49,179 nt of DNA from the NCBI RefSeq assembly GCF_001570765.1, contig NZ_BCSH01000063.1:1-49179 (forward strand), in the 5' to 3' direction. The notes beneath the pieces are model-generated. The model made no database searches. It saw only the letters and a program-made list of their open reading frames with translations, and was not told where the DNA came from. Both the position numbers and the translations under genes were made by a program. This document shows positions 25,308 through 33,147 of this stretch, in pieces. The stretch comes from Nocardiopsis listeri NBRC 13360. GTDB taxonomy: Bacteria; Actinomycetota; Actinomycetes; Streptosporangiales; Streptosporangiaceae. Each line of letters begins with the position of its first letter. The stretch's first letter is position 1.

Positions 25308-25323
25308 GGTGACCGTGATCACA
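25308..25323. promoter_or_regulatory. CRP-like site upstream of the second hydrolase
   Basis: GGTGA-N6-TCACA matches the CRP consensus TGTGA-N6-TCACA at 9 of 10 defined positions. It is centred about 76 bp upstream of the predicted start. Mycobacterial CRP binds this consensus and controls wall-active genes such as rpfA, which makes the site plausible. Confidence 0.45.
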
Positions 25324-25335
25324 GCAGGCGCGTTC

Positions 25336-26691
25336 TCAGTCGAGTCTTCGCAGGAAGATCAGGGAGGGAACGGCCCGAGCGCCGACCCCGCGCACCGCCT
25401 GAACGATCTCCTTGTCGGATGTCACAACGGCGATCGGCCGGCCCGGGGGCTCGGCCCGCACCAACCGGACTATGACCTCGTCCGCGGTCTCCCCGGGCGC
25501 GCTGAACAACAATCGGACCCGGCGGCTGGGCGTCACCGGGGGAGTGTCCACGTCCGCGCCGTCGAACACACAGGTGATCTCCGCCTTGGTGCGACTGGCC
25601 AACCCCTCCAACGACGTGAGCAGGCGATTGCGCTGGTCGGCCAGCGCCAGGTTCCCGTATCCGGTCTTGGTGACGTTGTAGCCGTCCACCAGCAGATGCA
25701 CCCGAGGCACGGTCAACAGATGGTCCAGCAGACCCGGGTCGTCGTCGGGCAGCCCGCCCAAGGAGACCCGGCGCCGTTCCGCGTGGGCCTCGGCGACCAG
25801 GTCGGCGGGGCTGTCCAGACCGGTGGGAAGCGCGAGCTCGCGACGCAGTCCGTGTGAGGCGTCCACCAACACGTCCAACAGCACACGCAGCCGCGCCTCG
25901 TCGGCGTTGCGGCCGGCGCGCACCGCGCGGCGGGAGTTCTCCACCTGGGCCTCGGCGTCGGCCAGCCGGGAACGTAACCGACGGTTCTCCACTTCGAGGC
26001 CGCTGACCCGCCCCTCGGTCTCGTCCCGACGGTCCCGGAACTCGGCCAGGGCCTGTTCGGCCTCGGCGGTGGCCGTCTTGGCGCGTTGACGCTCGTGGTG
26101 CACCTTACGGCGCAGCTCGGCGATCTCGGCACGCTGATCGACGATGGTGGCGCGCTGCCGCTCCAGGTCCGTCTGGAGGTCGCGGCGGGCCTCCTCCAGC
26201 TCCCGGCGTACGCCCTCCAACGCCTCGGCGGCCTCATCCACCTCCTTGGCGCTGTGCCGACGGTCCAGTTCGAGGTGGACGTCCTCGATGATCCCGGCCC
26301 ACCCAGGGGGACGCAGCAGGTACGCGCAGGCGGCCACCGTCACCGGATCGGCGGCGGGCGGGACCACCCCGGACCGCATTCCCTCGGCGAGTTCGGGCCA
26401 CACCTGTTCCACGCGAGTGGCGACCAGACCGCGAAATTCCGGATCGGTCTCCAGTTGCGCGGCGATCTGCGGTCCGGCCAGTCGTGCGCGTCGACGGGGC
26501 TCGAACCTGGCCACCCTGCGCAGCACGGGCGGCAGGTCCGACGTGCGCATGCCGCCCAACACGTCGGATCCGTACTCCACGACCCGCGCACGCACCGGCT
26601 CGGGCAGGGGGCGTACGAGGTGCTCCTCACCGTCCTCCCGCTCGGAGCGGTCCTCCTCGCCGGCGCCGCCCGTCGCCGGGCCGGAGCTCAT
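25336..26691 (-). CDS. NYN-domain (YacP-like) ribonuclease with coiled-coil N-terminus
   Basis: 451 residues. A helical N-terminal region (LPEPVRARVVEYGSDVLGGM..LPPVLRRVARFEP) leads to a long coiled coil (about 165-280) and a C-terminal NYN/PIN-like domain: LLVDGYNVTKTGY, CVFDGAD, RLLFSAPGETADEVIVRLV and VVTSDKEIVQAV carry the acidic metal-site residues. YacP/Rae1-type enzymes are ribosome-associated or free endoribonucleases; the target here is unknown. The ATG at 26691 overlaps the upstream zinc-ribbon gene's stop as ATGA, so the two are translationally coupled. Confidence 0.85.
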   Translation of the reverse strand: MSSGPATGGAGEEDRSEREDGEEHLVRPLPEPVRARVVEYGSDVLGGMRTSDLPPVLRRVARFEPRRRARLAGPQIAAQLETDPEFRGLVATRVEQVWPELAEGMRSGVVPPAADPVTVAACAYLLRPPGWAGIIEDVHLELDRRHSAKEVDEAAEALEGVRRELEEARRDLQTDLERQRATIVDQRAEIAELRRKVHHERQRAKTATAEAEQALAEFRDRRDETEGRVSGLEVENRRLRSRLADAEAQVENSRRAVRAGRNADEARLRVLLDVLVDASHGLRRELALPTGLDSPADLVAEAHAERRRVSLGGLPDDDPGLLDHLLTVPRVHLLVDGYNVTKTGYGNLALADQRNRLLTSLEGLASRTKAEITCVFDGADVDTPPVTPSRRVRLLFSAPGETADEVIVRLVRAEPPGRPIAVVTSDKEIVQAVRGVGARAVPSLIFLRRLD

Positions 26692-26969
26692 GACCGACCC
26701 GTCGGGCTCTCCGCCGAAGTGTCGGGGACCGACCGTTCGGCGTCAGGACGGGGGACGATCTCCACACTGTCGGTGGCGCCGCACCAACGGCACTTCACCC
26801 GTTCGATCGTCTCCGCCAGCACCGTGCGCTCCTCGACGGCGCCGGCGCCGGACAGCTCCTGATGCACGTAGTCCTGCGAACGCACGGTGCGCGTCACGTC
26901 GAACCGCGTGAGATTGCCGCACCCGGTGCATCGCCAACGCTCATCGTCACCCGGCATCGCGATCCCCAC
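26688..26969 (-). CDS. Small zinc-ribbon protein coupled to the NYN nuclease
   Basis: 93 residues with two CxxC knuckles, CTGC near residue 15 and CRWC near residue 62, separated by a region containing FDVTRTVRSQDYVHQELSG. This is a rubredoxin/zinc-ribbon-like fold with a disordered tail. I chose the GTG at 26969 because GGAGG lies 4 nt upstream; an ATG at 26957 is the alternative. It overlaps the NYN gene by 4 nt, which suggests a partner or RNA-binding role. Function unknown. Confidence 0.75.
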   Translation of the reverse strand: MGIAMPGDDERWRCTGCGNLTRFDVTRTVRSQDYVHQELSGAGAVEERTVLAETIERVKCRWCGATDSVEIVPRPDAERSVPDTSAESPTGRS

Positions 26970-27125
26970 GGTTCCTCCTCGGTGTCGTTGCGTGTTCGTG
27001 GCGGCCGTCGCCGGACCCATCGATCACTCGACGTCGGTACCGCCCACACCCACATCTTTCCATGTCGGGTGGGTCTACCGTCATCCCGGACGGGTTCGGT
27101 CGTCACCCCCGACTAACCTGACCGC

Positions 27126-28853
27126 GTGGTTGGACAGCCCGTGACGCCCTTCGGCGACCAGACCAGCATCGAGGACCTCGGCACTCCACTGGCCGGAGCC
27201 ACCTTCGTCGTGGTCGACCTGGAGACCACCGGAACCAGCGCCTCCAAGTCCCGGATCACCGAGATCGGGGCCGTACGTGTTCGCGGCGGCGGGATCATCG
27301 GCGAGTACACCACCCTCGTCGACCCGGGGATGCTCATCCCGGCCAACATCACCCTGCTGACCGGCATCACCCAGGCGATGGTGGCCACGGCCCCGCCGAT
27401 CGAGAAGGTCCTACCGGAGCTGCTCGCGTTCCTGGAGGAGGAGCGCGACACCGTTCTGGTCGCCCACAACGCGCCCTTCGACACCGGTTTCCTCAAGGCC
27501 GCCTGCGAACGCGCGGGTCTGGAGTGGCCCGCGCTCCCGGTGGTCGACACCCTGCGTCTGGCGAGGGCCCTGCTCCCGGCGCCCCAGGTCCGTAACCACC
27601 GGCTGGGCACGCTCGCCACCTACTTCGGAGCCCACGTCGCCCCCACCCACCGGGCGTTGGACGACGCCCGCGCCACCGTGGACGTGCTCACCGGGCTCAT
27701 CGAACGCCTCACCCCGCTGGGCGTCACCAGCCTGGAGGAGTTGCGCGCGGTCGCCAAGCCCGCCACCCGCGCCCAGCGGGCCAGACGCCACCTGGCCGAG
27801 GACCTGCCCGAACGTCCCGGCGTGTACGTGTTCAACGATGCGCAGGGACGCAGTCTGTACGTCGGAAAGAGCAACAACCTGCGTCGGCGCGTGGCCTCCT
27901 ACTTCACCGCGGCCGAGTCGCGCCGCCGCATCCGGGAGATGGCCGGCCTGGTGGTGTCGGTGACGCCCATCGTGTGCACCACCGACCTGGAGGCCTCGGT
28001 CCGCGAACTGCGGATCATCGCCGAACGCAAACCACCGTTCAACCGTCGCTCCCGCAACCCGGAGAACGTCCGCTGGGTCAAGCTCACCACGGACACCTAC
28101 CCCCGTCTGTCGGTCGTACGGGCGGTCCGCGACGACGGCGCCCCTTACTTGGGCCCCTACAACTCGGCACGCGAGGCGGAGGAGGCCAAGGAGGCGCTGC
28201 TGCACGCGCTGCCACTGCGTCAGTGCACCCACACCTTCGCCCCTCCCGAACGGGTGGTCCCCAAGTGCGTGCTCGCCCAACTAGGCCGCTGTGGCGCGCC
28301 CTGCGACGGCACCGAGCCCCTGGGCGCCTACACGGCCCACGCCGAGGCCGCCCGCACCGCGATGACCACCGACCCGGCCGTGGTCTTGGACGCCCTCACC
28401 GGACGCATCCGCGAGCTGTCCGAGGACCTGCGCTACGAAGAGGCGGCGAGTCTGCGCGACCGCCTCATGGCCTTCCTGCGCGGCGCTCGCCGAGTCCAAC
28501 GGCTCACCGCCATCGCCGCGCTACCGCACCTGGTGGCCTCCCGCCCGGGCGCCACCGGATGGGAGACGATCGTGGTCCGTCACGGACGCCTGGCCGCGAG
28601 CGCCGTCCTCACCCCGGGCACCGACCCGACCGCCTTCCTGGCCTCCCTGGTCGCCACCGCCGAGCGCGTCCCGCCCGGTCACGGGCCGGTCCCCAACGCC
28701 ACCGCCGGGGAGAGCGAACTGATCCTGGACTGGCTCGTCACGCCCGGCGCACGCCTGGTGGAGGTCGAAGGTGAGTGGACATGCCCGTTGCGGGGAGCCG
28801 AAGCACACACTCGGATGACACACTGGGCCCATGGCCGCGCTTCCGCTCAATGA
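27126..28853 (+). CDS. DEDDh exonuclease fused to GIY-YIG/UvrC-like nuclease
   Basis: 575 residues. Domain 1 (about 20-190) is a DnaQ-like 3'-5' exonuclease: VVDLETTG, VAHNAPFDTGFL and HRALDDARAT supply the DEDDh residues. Domain 2 (about 225-320) is a GIY-YIG nuclease like UvrC/Cho: PGVYVFNDAQGRSLYVGKS. A UvrC-like linker (YLGPYNSAREAEEA), a cysteine patch (KCVLAQLGRCGAPC) and a UVR-type helix pair (LRYEEAASLRDRLM) follow. The known actinobacterial family (Rv2191 type) is presumed to act in DNA repair. TAACCT lies 6 nt before the GTG, suggesting a leaderless mRNA. It overlaps the rhomboid gene by 23 nt. Confidence 0.9.
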   Translation: MVGQPVTPFGDQTSIEDLGTPLAGATFVVVDLETTGTSASKSRITEIGAVRVRGGGIIGEYTTLVDPGMLIPANITLLTGITQAMVATAPPIEKVLPELLAFLEEERDTVLVAHNAPFDTGFLKAACERAGLEWPALPVVDTLRLARALLPAPQVRNHRLGTLATYFGAHVAPTHRALDDARATVDVLTGLIERLTPLGVTSLEELRAVAKPATRAQRARRHLAEDLPERPGVYVFNDAQGRSLYVGKSNNLRRRVASYFTAAESRRRIREMAGLVVSVTPIVCTTDLEASVRELRIIAERKPPFNRRSRNPENVRWVKLTTDTYPRLSVVRAVRDDGAPYLGPYNSAREAEEAKEALLHALPLRQCTHTFAPPERVVPKCVLAQLGRCGAPCDGTEPLGAYTAHAEAARTAMTTDPAVVLDALTGRIRELSEDLRYEEAASLRDRLMAFLRGARRVQRLTAIAALPHLVASRPGATGWETIVVRHGRLAASAVLTPGTDPTAFLASLVATAERVPPGHGPVPNATAGESELILDWLVTPGARLVEVEGEWTCPLRGAEAHTRMTHWAHGRASAQ

Positions 28854-29595
28854 CGACCACCCCGTCCGCCGCGCTCCGGTCGTGGCCTACGGCCTGATCG
28901 CGGTCAACGTGCTCGTCTACCTGCTCTCTCCGCAGGCCGCCACCGCCGTCTGGTACCCCGTCGACCTGTTCGAACGCGTGTGTTCGATCGACGCGTACTT
29001 CATGCGCTGGGGCGCCATCCCCGACGAGATGCTCGGTCGGGTCGACCTTGCCGAACCGTTGACCCCCGAATGCGGACCCATCGACGGCAAGGTCGTCTGG
29101 TTCTCGGTGCTCAGCTCGATGTTCCTGCACGGCGGCTCCGCCCACCTGCTCGGCAACATGGTGTACCTGTTCGTGTTCGGTCCCGTCGTGGAGGACCGGC
29201 TCGGCAAGGTCCGTTTCCTGCTGCTGTACCTGGCCACCGGGGTGGTCGCCGCGTTCGGGCACGCGCTGGTCGACCAGGACGGCGGAATCCCCATGATCGG
29301 AGCCTCCGGGGCCATCTCCGGGGTGCTCGGTGCCTATCTCGTGGTCCAGTTCCGAAGTCGGGTCACCACCCTGGTGTTCGGGGTGATCCCGATGCGTCTG
29401 CCCGGGTGGGCCGTGGTGGGCAGCTACTTCGCGCTTCAGTATCTTCTCTACGTCACGTCCTCGACCGCCCCTGGCGGCGGATCCAGCGTGGCCTACGCGG
29501 CACACGTCTACGGCTTCGTCGCGGGGGTGGTCGCGGGACTGGCGGTCTACCGACTGCGATGGCGCTCCGGAACACGCCTATCGGACGTGTACTAG
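28831..29595 (+). CDS. Rhomboid family intramembrane serine protease
   Basis: 254 residues with six or so helices. Catalytic Ser in IGASGAISGVLGAY and His in AAHVYGFVAG form the dyad; HLLGNMVYLFVFG carries the conserved Asn of the oxyanion region, and FLHGGSAH is the preceding loop. It cleaves membrane substrates within the bilayer; the substrate is unknown. The ATG at 28831 lies inside the upstream gene with no clear Shine-Dalgarno, so translation probably depends on coupling. The stop is followed at once by a full copy of the dispersed repeat. Confidence 0.92.
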   Translation: MAALPLNDDHPVRRAPVVAYGLIAVNVLVYLLSPQAATAVWYPVDLFERVCSIDAYFMRWGAIPDEMLGRVDLAEPLTPECGPIDGKVVWFSVLSSMFLHGGSAHLLGNMVYLFVFGPVVEDRLGKVRFLLLYLATGVVAAFGHALVDQDGGIPMIGASGAISGVLGAYLVVQFRSRVTTLVFGVIPMRLPGWAVVGSYFALQYLLYVTSSTAPGGGSSVAYAAHVYGFVAGVVAGLAVYRLRWRSGTRLSDVY

Positions 29596-29601
29596 TTGTC
29601 C

Positions 29602-29792
29602 AGCGCCGCCGCCGGCGCTTTGGCGTGTTCGGGCGCCGAATAAGTCAGGAATGGGTTCAAGGGGACACGGCGGCGCCTTTGGTGTGATAGCGGAGAAGCG
29701 TGCCATCCCACCGCCGGCACCTCCCCGGGTTCCCAGTGGACAGGGCCTCACGGCGCCCGAACGGCACCCCCGTGGTCCACGAAACAGAATCC
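29602..29792 (+). repeat. Dispersed intergenic repeat, full copy A
   Basis: About 190 bp aligning end to end with the copy at 37144-37322 (opposite strand). Shared blocks include CCGCCGGCGCTT, GGCGTGTTCGGGCGCC, AAGTCAGGAA, GCCT..GGTGTGAT, ACCTCCCCGGG, ACAGGGCCT and ACGGCGCCCGAACGG. GTTCGGGCGCC (29627-29637) and GGCGCCCGAAC (29752-29762) are perfect inverted repeats 114 nt apart. It starts 6 nt after the rhomboid stop and ends about 48 nt before the next gene. Confidence 0.85.
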
Positions 29793-29840
29793 AGCCGCAG
29801 TACTCGTCCCGCACCCGCTCTACCAACGCCAGGAGGCACA

Positions 29841-30116
29841 GTGATCACCGCGATCGTCATGATCAAGGCCGACGTCCACCGCATCCCCGAGGTCGCCGAG
29901 GCCATCGCCGACATCGACGGGGTCAGTGAGGTCTACTCCGTGACCGGCGGCGTCGACCTCATCGCCATGGTGCGGGTCCGGCGCCACGAGGACCTGGCGG
30001 ACGTGATCCCCGGCCGGGTCAACAAGGTTCCCGGTGTGACCTCCTCCGATACCCACATCTCCTTCCAGACCTACTCCAAGCACGACCTGGAGTCGGCCTT
30101 CGCGATCGGTTGGTAG
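29841..30116 (+). CDS. Stand-alone Lrp/AsnC ligand-binding (RAM) domain protein
   Basis: 91 residues matching only the C-terminal effector domain of Lrp/AsnC regulators: ITAIVMIKADVHRIPEVAEAI then VSEVYSVTGGVDLIAMVRV. There is no helix-turn-helix, and the length is normal for the small free-standing family common in actinobacteria, which may sense amino acids. The partner is unknown. The GTG at 29841 has AGGAGG 5 nt upstream. It is followed by a strong hairpin and convergent with trpD. Confidence 0.92.
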   Translation: MITAIVMIKADVHRIPEVAEAIADIDGVSEVYSVTGGVDLIAMVRVRRHEDLADVIPGRVNKVPGVTSSDTHISFQTYSKHDLESAFAIGW

Positions 30117-30139
30117 ACCCGGTCGGGCAGGCGAACACG

Positions 30140-30177
30140 GGAGGGGCGCGGTGGATCGGAATCCACCGCGCCCCTCC
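30140..30177. terminator. 17-bp stem-loop between convergent genes
   Basis: Perfect arms 30140-30156 and 30161-30177 with a CGGA loop, 23 nt after the ligand-domain gene and 36 nt beyond the trpD stop. It probably ends both transcripts. Confidence 0.85.
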
Positions 30178-30213
30178 TCGTCCTCGAAGGCCCCCACAGG
30201 CCGCGCAGGCGCC

Positions 30214-31335
30214 TCAGACGCCCTTGGCGAGCTCCTGACTGGCGCTCACCCAGGTCTCCAGCAGTCGCCGCGCCGAGCCCTCGTCCACCGCGGCCGCGGC
30301 CCGCTCGTAGCCGGTGAGCACCGCCTCGGTCAGGTCTCCCTCGATACCGTCGACCGCCGCGAGCGCGGCCCCGGCGTTGAGCAGCACCGCGTCGCGCACC
30401 GGACCGGGCCGACCCGCCACCATGTCGCGCACCGCCTGGGCGTTGAAGTCCACGTCACCGCCGCGCAGGGCGTCGGGCCCCGAACGCGCGATGCCCAGGT
30501 CCCTCGGGTCCAGGCGCTCCCGACGTGCCTCACCGTCGCGAACGACCCACACGGTGGAGGTGGTGGCGGTGGTCAGTTCGTCCAGGCCGTCGTCGCCGCG
30601 GAACACCAGCGCCGAGGAACCACGGCGGGCGAACACCCCCGCGATCACCTCGCACATACGCTCGTCGAACACGCCGATGGCGGAGGTGGTGGGCTGCGCC
30701 GGGTTGGTCAGCGGACCCAGGAAGTTGAACACGGTCGGCACCGCCAGCTCACGGCGCGGCTTGGCCGCGTACCGCAACGACGGGTGGAACAGCGGAGCGA
30801 AGCAGAAGGAGATACCGGCCTCCTCGGCCAACCGCACGGTCAGCTCCGGTGGCAGGTCCAGGACCACACCGAGACGCTCCAGCACGTCGGCCGTCCCGCA
30901 CGAGGACGACGCCGCGCGGTTGCCGTGCTTGACCACCCGGGCGCCCGCGGCCGAACACACGATCGCCGCCATGGTGGACACGTTCACGGTGTGCGCGCGG
31001 TCGCCACCGGTCCCGACGATGTCGAGCGTGGGCCCGGGCACCTCGATACGAACCGCGTGTTCGAGCATGCCCTGAGCGAGTCCGGTCACCTCGGCCACGC
31101 CCTCGCCCTTGGCGCGCAGGGCGATCGCGAACCCCGCGACCTGGGCGTCGGTGGCCGAACCCGACATGATCTCGTTCATCGCCCACTCGGTGTCGGCCGC
31201 ACTGAGGGAGACACCGCCCAGCAGGGCGGTGATCAGGTTGGACCAGGTCCGCTCCTGGACGGCGGAGGTCTCCTGGACGTTGGTATCGAGCGCGTTGTTC
31301 TCGGCCGGAGCGGCCGAGGAAACGGGGACGTTCAT
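30214..31335 (-). CDS. trpD: Anthranilate phosphoribosyltransferase
   Basis: 373 residues. [17 protein letters not shown] binds PRPP and [18 protein letters not shown] forms the anthranilate/phosphate site; [11 protein letters not shown] is the third family motif. The enzyme makes phosphoribosyl-anthranilate in tryptophan biosynthesis. The ATG at 31335 has AGGAG 7 nt upstream; the frame opens at 31458 without signals. trpD stands alone, as in mycobacteria, with no Trp-rich leader visible upstream. The 244-bp gap to the next gene shows only weak hairpins. Confidence 0.95.
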   Translation of the reverse strand: MNVPVSSAAPAENNALDTNVQETSAVQERTWSNLITALLGGVSLSAADTEWAMNEIMSGSATDAQVAGFAIALRAKGEGVAEVTGLAQGMLEHAVRIEVPGPTLDIVGTGGDRAHTVNVSTMAAIVCSAAGARVVKHGNRAASSSCGTADVLERLGVVLDLPPELTVRLAEEAGISFCFAPLFHPSLRYAAKPRRELAVPTVFNFLGPLTNPAQPTTSAIGVFDERMCEVIAGVFARRGSSALVFRGDDGLDELTTATTSTVWVVRDGEARRERLDPRDLGIARSGPDALRGGDVDFNAQAVRDMVAGRPGPVRDAVLLNAGAALAAVDGIEGDLTEAVLTGYERAAAAVDEGSARRLLETWVSASQELAKGV

Positions 31336-31579
31336 GTGGAACTCCTGGCTGAAGGGCGTGGAAAGGGAAAGGGGCGCCGGCGGCGGGCACACGAGTGCGC
31401 CCGCCCCGTTCAGCGTCCCCGGGCGAAGGAGAGAGCGATGTAGGCGCGGCCGCGCCATCGCCCGGTGTCGGCGCCGTGGTCGAGGGCTCCGCCCATCACC
31501 GATCGACGGCGCAGGTCTCTCTCGCCGTTGTCCTTTACGGCCGTCAGTCGGCCGTGCGCGTCACGCCCCACAGTCGTCC

Positions 31580-32011
31580 TCACCCCGTGAGCGCGACCGC
31601 ACGTCGGCGCATGAGCTCGGCCAGCGCCTCGGCGAGCGCGACCGGGTCGATGGGGTGGCTCACCACCTGGTCGGCCTGGGACCAGGTCGCCAGCCAACGG
31701 TCGTCCCGCCTGCCCACCAGGAGCAGGATCGGCGGGCCCTGGAAGATCTCGTCCTTGACCTGGCGGCACAGGCCCATACCACCGGTGGGCGCGGCCTCAC
31801 CGTCGAAGATGGCCACGTCGATGCGCTCGGCGGGGTCCTTGGACTCCAACTTGCGCAGGGCGCCGGGCGCCGTGGCGCACTCGACGAACTCGACCTTGGG
31901 GACATCGGTGGCGGGCCGGCGGCCGATGGCCGTCCGGACCTGCTCACGGGTGTCGGCCTTGTCGCTGTAGACCAGCACGCGCATCCTGGCGCCCGTGTCC
32001 GTACCGCTCAT
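31580..32011 (-). CDS. Degenerate response-regulator receiver-like protein
   Basis: 143 residues with a CheY-like alternation: MRVLVYSDKADTREQV, VDVAIFDGEAAPTGGMGLCRQVKDE, PPILLLVGRRDD and VVSHPIDPVALAEAL. The phosphoacceptor Asp is plausible (IFDG), but the acidic pocket is reduced to one Asp and the invariant Lys of the KP motif is His. There is no output domain. It is probably a pseudo-receiver acting by protein contact. The true start may be the internal Met before RVLVY. It lies upstream of trpD on the same strand, 244 bp away. Confidence 0.72.
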   Translation of the reverse strand: MSGTDTGARMRVLVYSDKADTREQVRTAIGRRPATDVPKVEFVECATAPGALRKLESKDPAERIDVAIFDGEAAPTGGMGLCRQVKDEIFQGPPILLLVGRRDDRWLATWSQADQVVSHPIDPVALAEALAELMRRRAVALTG

Positions 32012-32503
32012 CGCGCAACCGTCCCATCGCGTCAGCCCTCGGTCGCCGCCATGGGGGGTGCGACCGTGGCGTTCGTTGACTGTTTCGACTCCGACTCTAT
32101 TGCCTCATGCTCCTCCGGCCCGGATGAGGGCGGGTGGACGTTGCGGCGTTGAGACCTTGGACACCACAGGATGCCAGGATCCGAGGGACCTTCGTTCGGG
32201 GCCCCTCGGGTCGGCGTTGTCCAAAGGTGATCATTTTGATGCAGGGCCGTTGTTTTCGGAGGGTTCGAGGAACTTTCGAGGGGGTACTGAACGTCTCGGA
32301 ACGCCGCAGCCGTGCAGGTTCGCGCCACTTCTCGCGTATAAGCGCGTGGCGTGCCCCGGATCACGGTCGGGGCGGCTACAGTAACGCCCGAGTCACGACC
32401 ACGCCGTCACCCGAGCCGCAGAGGATGGCCGATCCCGGGGCTGATCCGTCGCCTTACGGGGGGTCGAGTACGGGTCTTCGCGGGATGCCGTAATAATGCT
32501 CCC
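32012..32503. other. 492-bp gap before ctaE with nested inverted repeats
   Basis: No gene is visible on either strand. An imperfect cruciform has outer arms TTGGACA (32157-32163) and TGTCCAA (32218-32224) and inner arms CCGAGGG (32181-32187) and CCCTCGG (32203-32209). TATAAG near 32337 and TACAGT near 32378 could be -10 boxes without good -35 partners. The region may hold a small RNA, but nothing proves it. Confidence 0.4.
32492..32497 (+). promoter_or_regulatory. -10 hexamer of a probable leaderless ctaE transcript
   Basis: AATAAT (five of six to TATAAT) ends 6 nt before the GTG start of ctaE. No Shine-Dalgarno is present upstream and the -35 is unclear. Confidence 0.45.
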
Positions 32504-33130
32504 GTGGCGACAGCAACCGCGAACCCAAAAACAGCAACCGCATCAGCGCATGGTGCGGCAAAGCGTCCTGACCTGGTGAGTGTTGGCACCATCGTGTGGC
32601 TGGCCAACGAACTCATGTTCTTCGCCGCGCTGTTCGCGATGTACTTCACCATCCGATCGGTGACCAACGGGAACCCCGAGCTCGGCGAGTGGGCGGACGT
32701 CCACCTCAACGTGCCGTGGGCCTCGACGATCACCATTGTCCTGGTGGCTTCCAGCTTCACCGCGCAATTCGGCGTTTGGGCCGCAGAGCGCGGCGACGTC
32801 AAGAAGCTGCGCATGTGGTTCTTCATCACGTTCTTCATGGGCCTGTTCTTCATCCTTGGACAGGCTTATGAGTACTACGAGCTCATCGTCCACGAGGGGC
32901 TGACTCTCCAGTCGAGCGCCTACGGGTCGATGTTCTACCTGACCACGGGCTTCCACGGACTCCACGTCATCGGTGGTCTGATCGCGTTCCTCATCATGTT
33001 GGGACGCACGTACGCCGCGAAGCGCTTCACTCACCAACAGGCGACCAGCGCGATCGTCGTGTCCTACTACTGGCACTTCGTCGACGTCGTCTGGGTCGCT
33101 TTGTTCTTCACCATCTACTTCATCCAGTGA
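32504..33130 (+). CDS. ctaE: Cytochrome c oxidase subunit III
   Basis: 208 residues with five helices. [22 protein letters not shown] carries the conserved membrane Glu of subunit III, and [18 protein letters not shown] and [22 protein letters not shown] are family signatures. It is part of the aa3 oxidase although encoded 12 kb from ctaC-ctaD-ctaF, next to the bc1 genes, as in other actinobacteria. The GTG at 32504 follows a -10-like AATAAT by 6 nt. The stop overlaps an alternative qcrC start (GTGA). Confidence 0.95.
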   Translation: MATATANPKTATASAHGAAKRPDLVSVGTIVWLANELMFFAALFAMYFTIRSVTNGNPELGEWADVHLNVPWASTITIVLVASSFTAQFGVWAAERGDVKKLRMWFFITFFMGLFFILGQAYEYYELIVHEGLTLQSSAYGSMFYLTTGFHGLHVIGGLIAFLIMLGRTYAAKRFTHQQATSAIVVSYYWHFVDVVWVALFFTIYFIQ

Positions 33131-33147
33131 CCCGAAACGGGGAAACC

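Noticed and set aside
30214..31579. A tryptophan attenuator upstream of trpD
   Set aside because: The 244-bp gap has no short Trp-rich frame followed by a terminator; trpD has a normal Shine-Dalgarno start.
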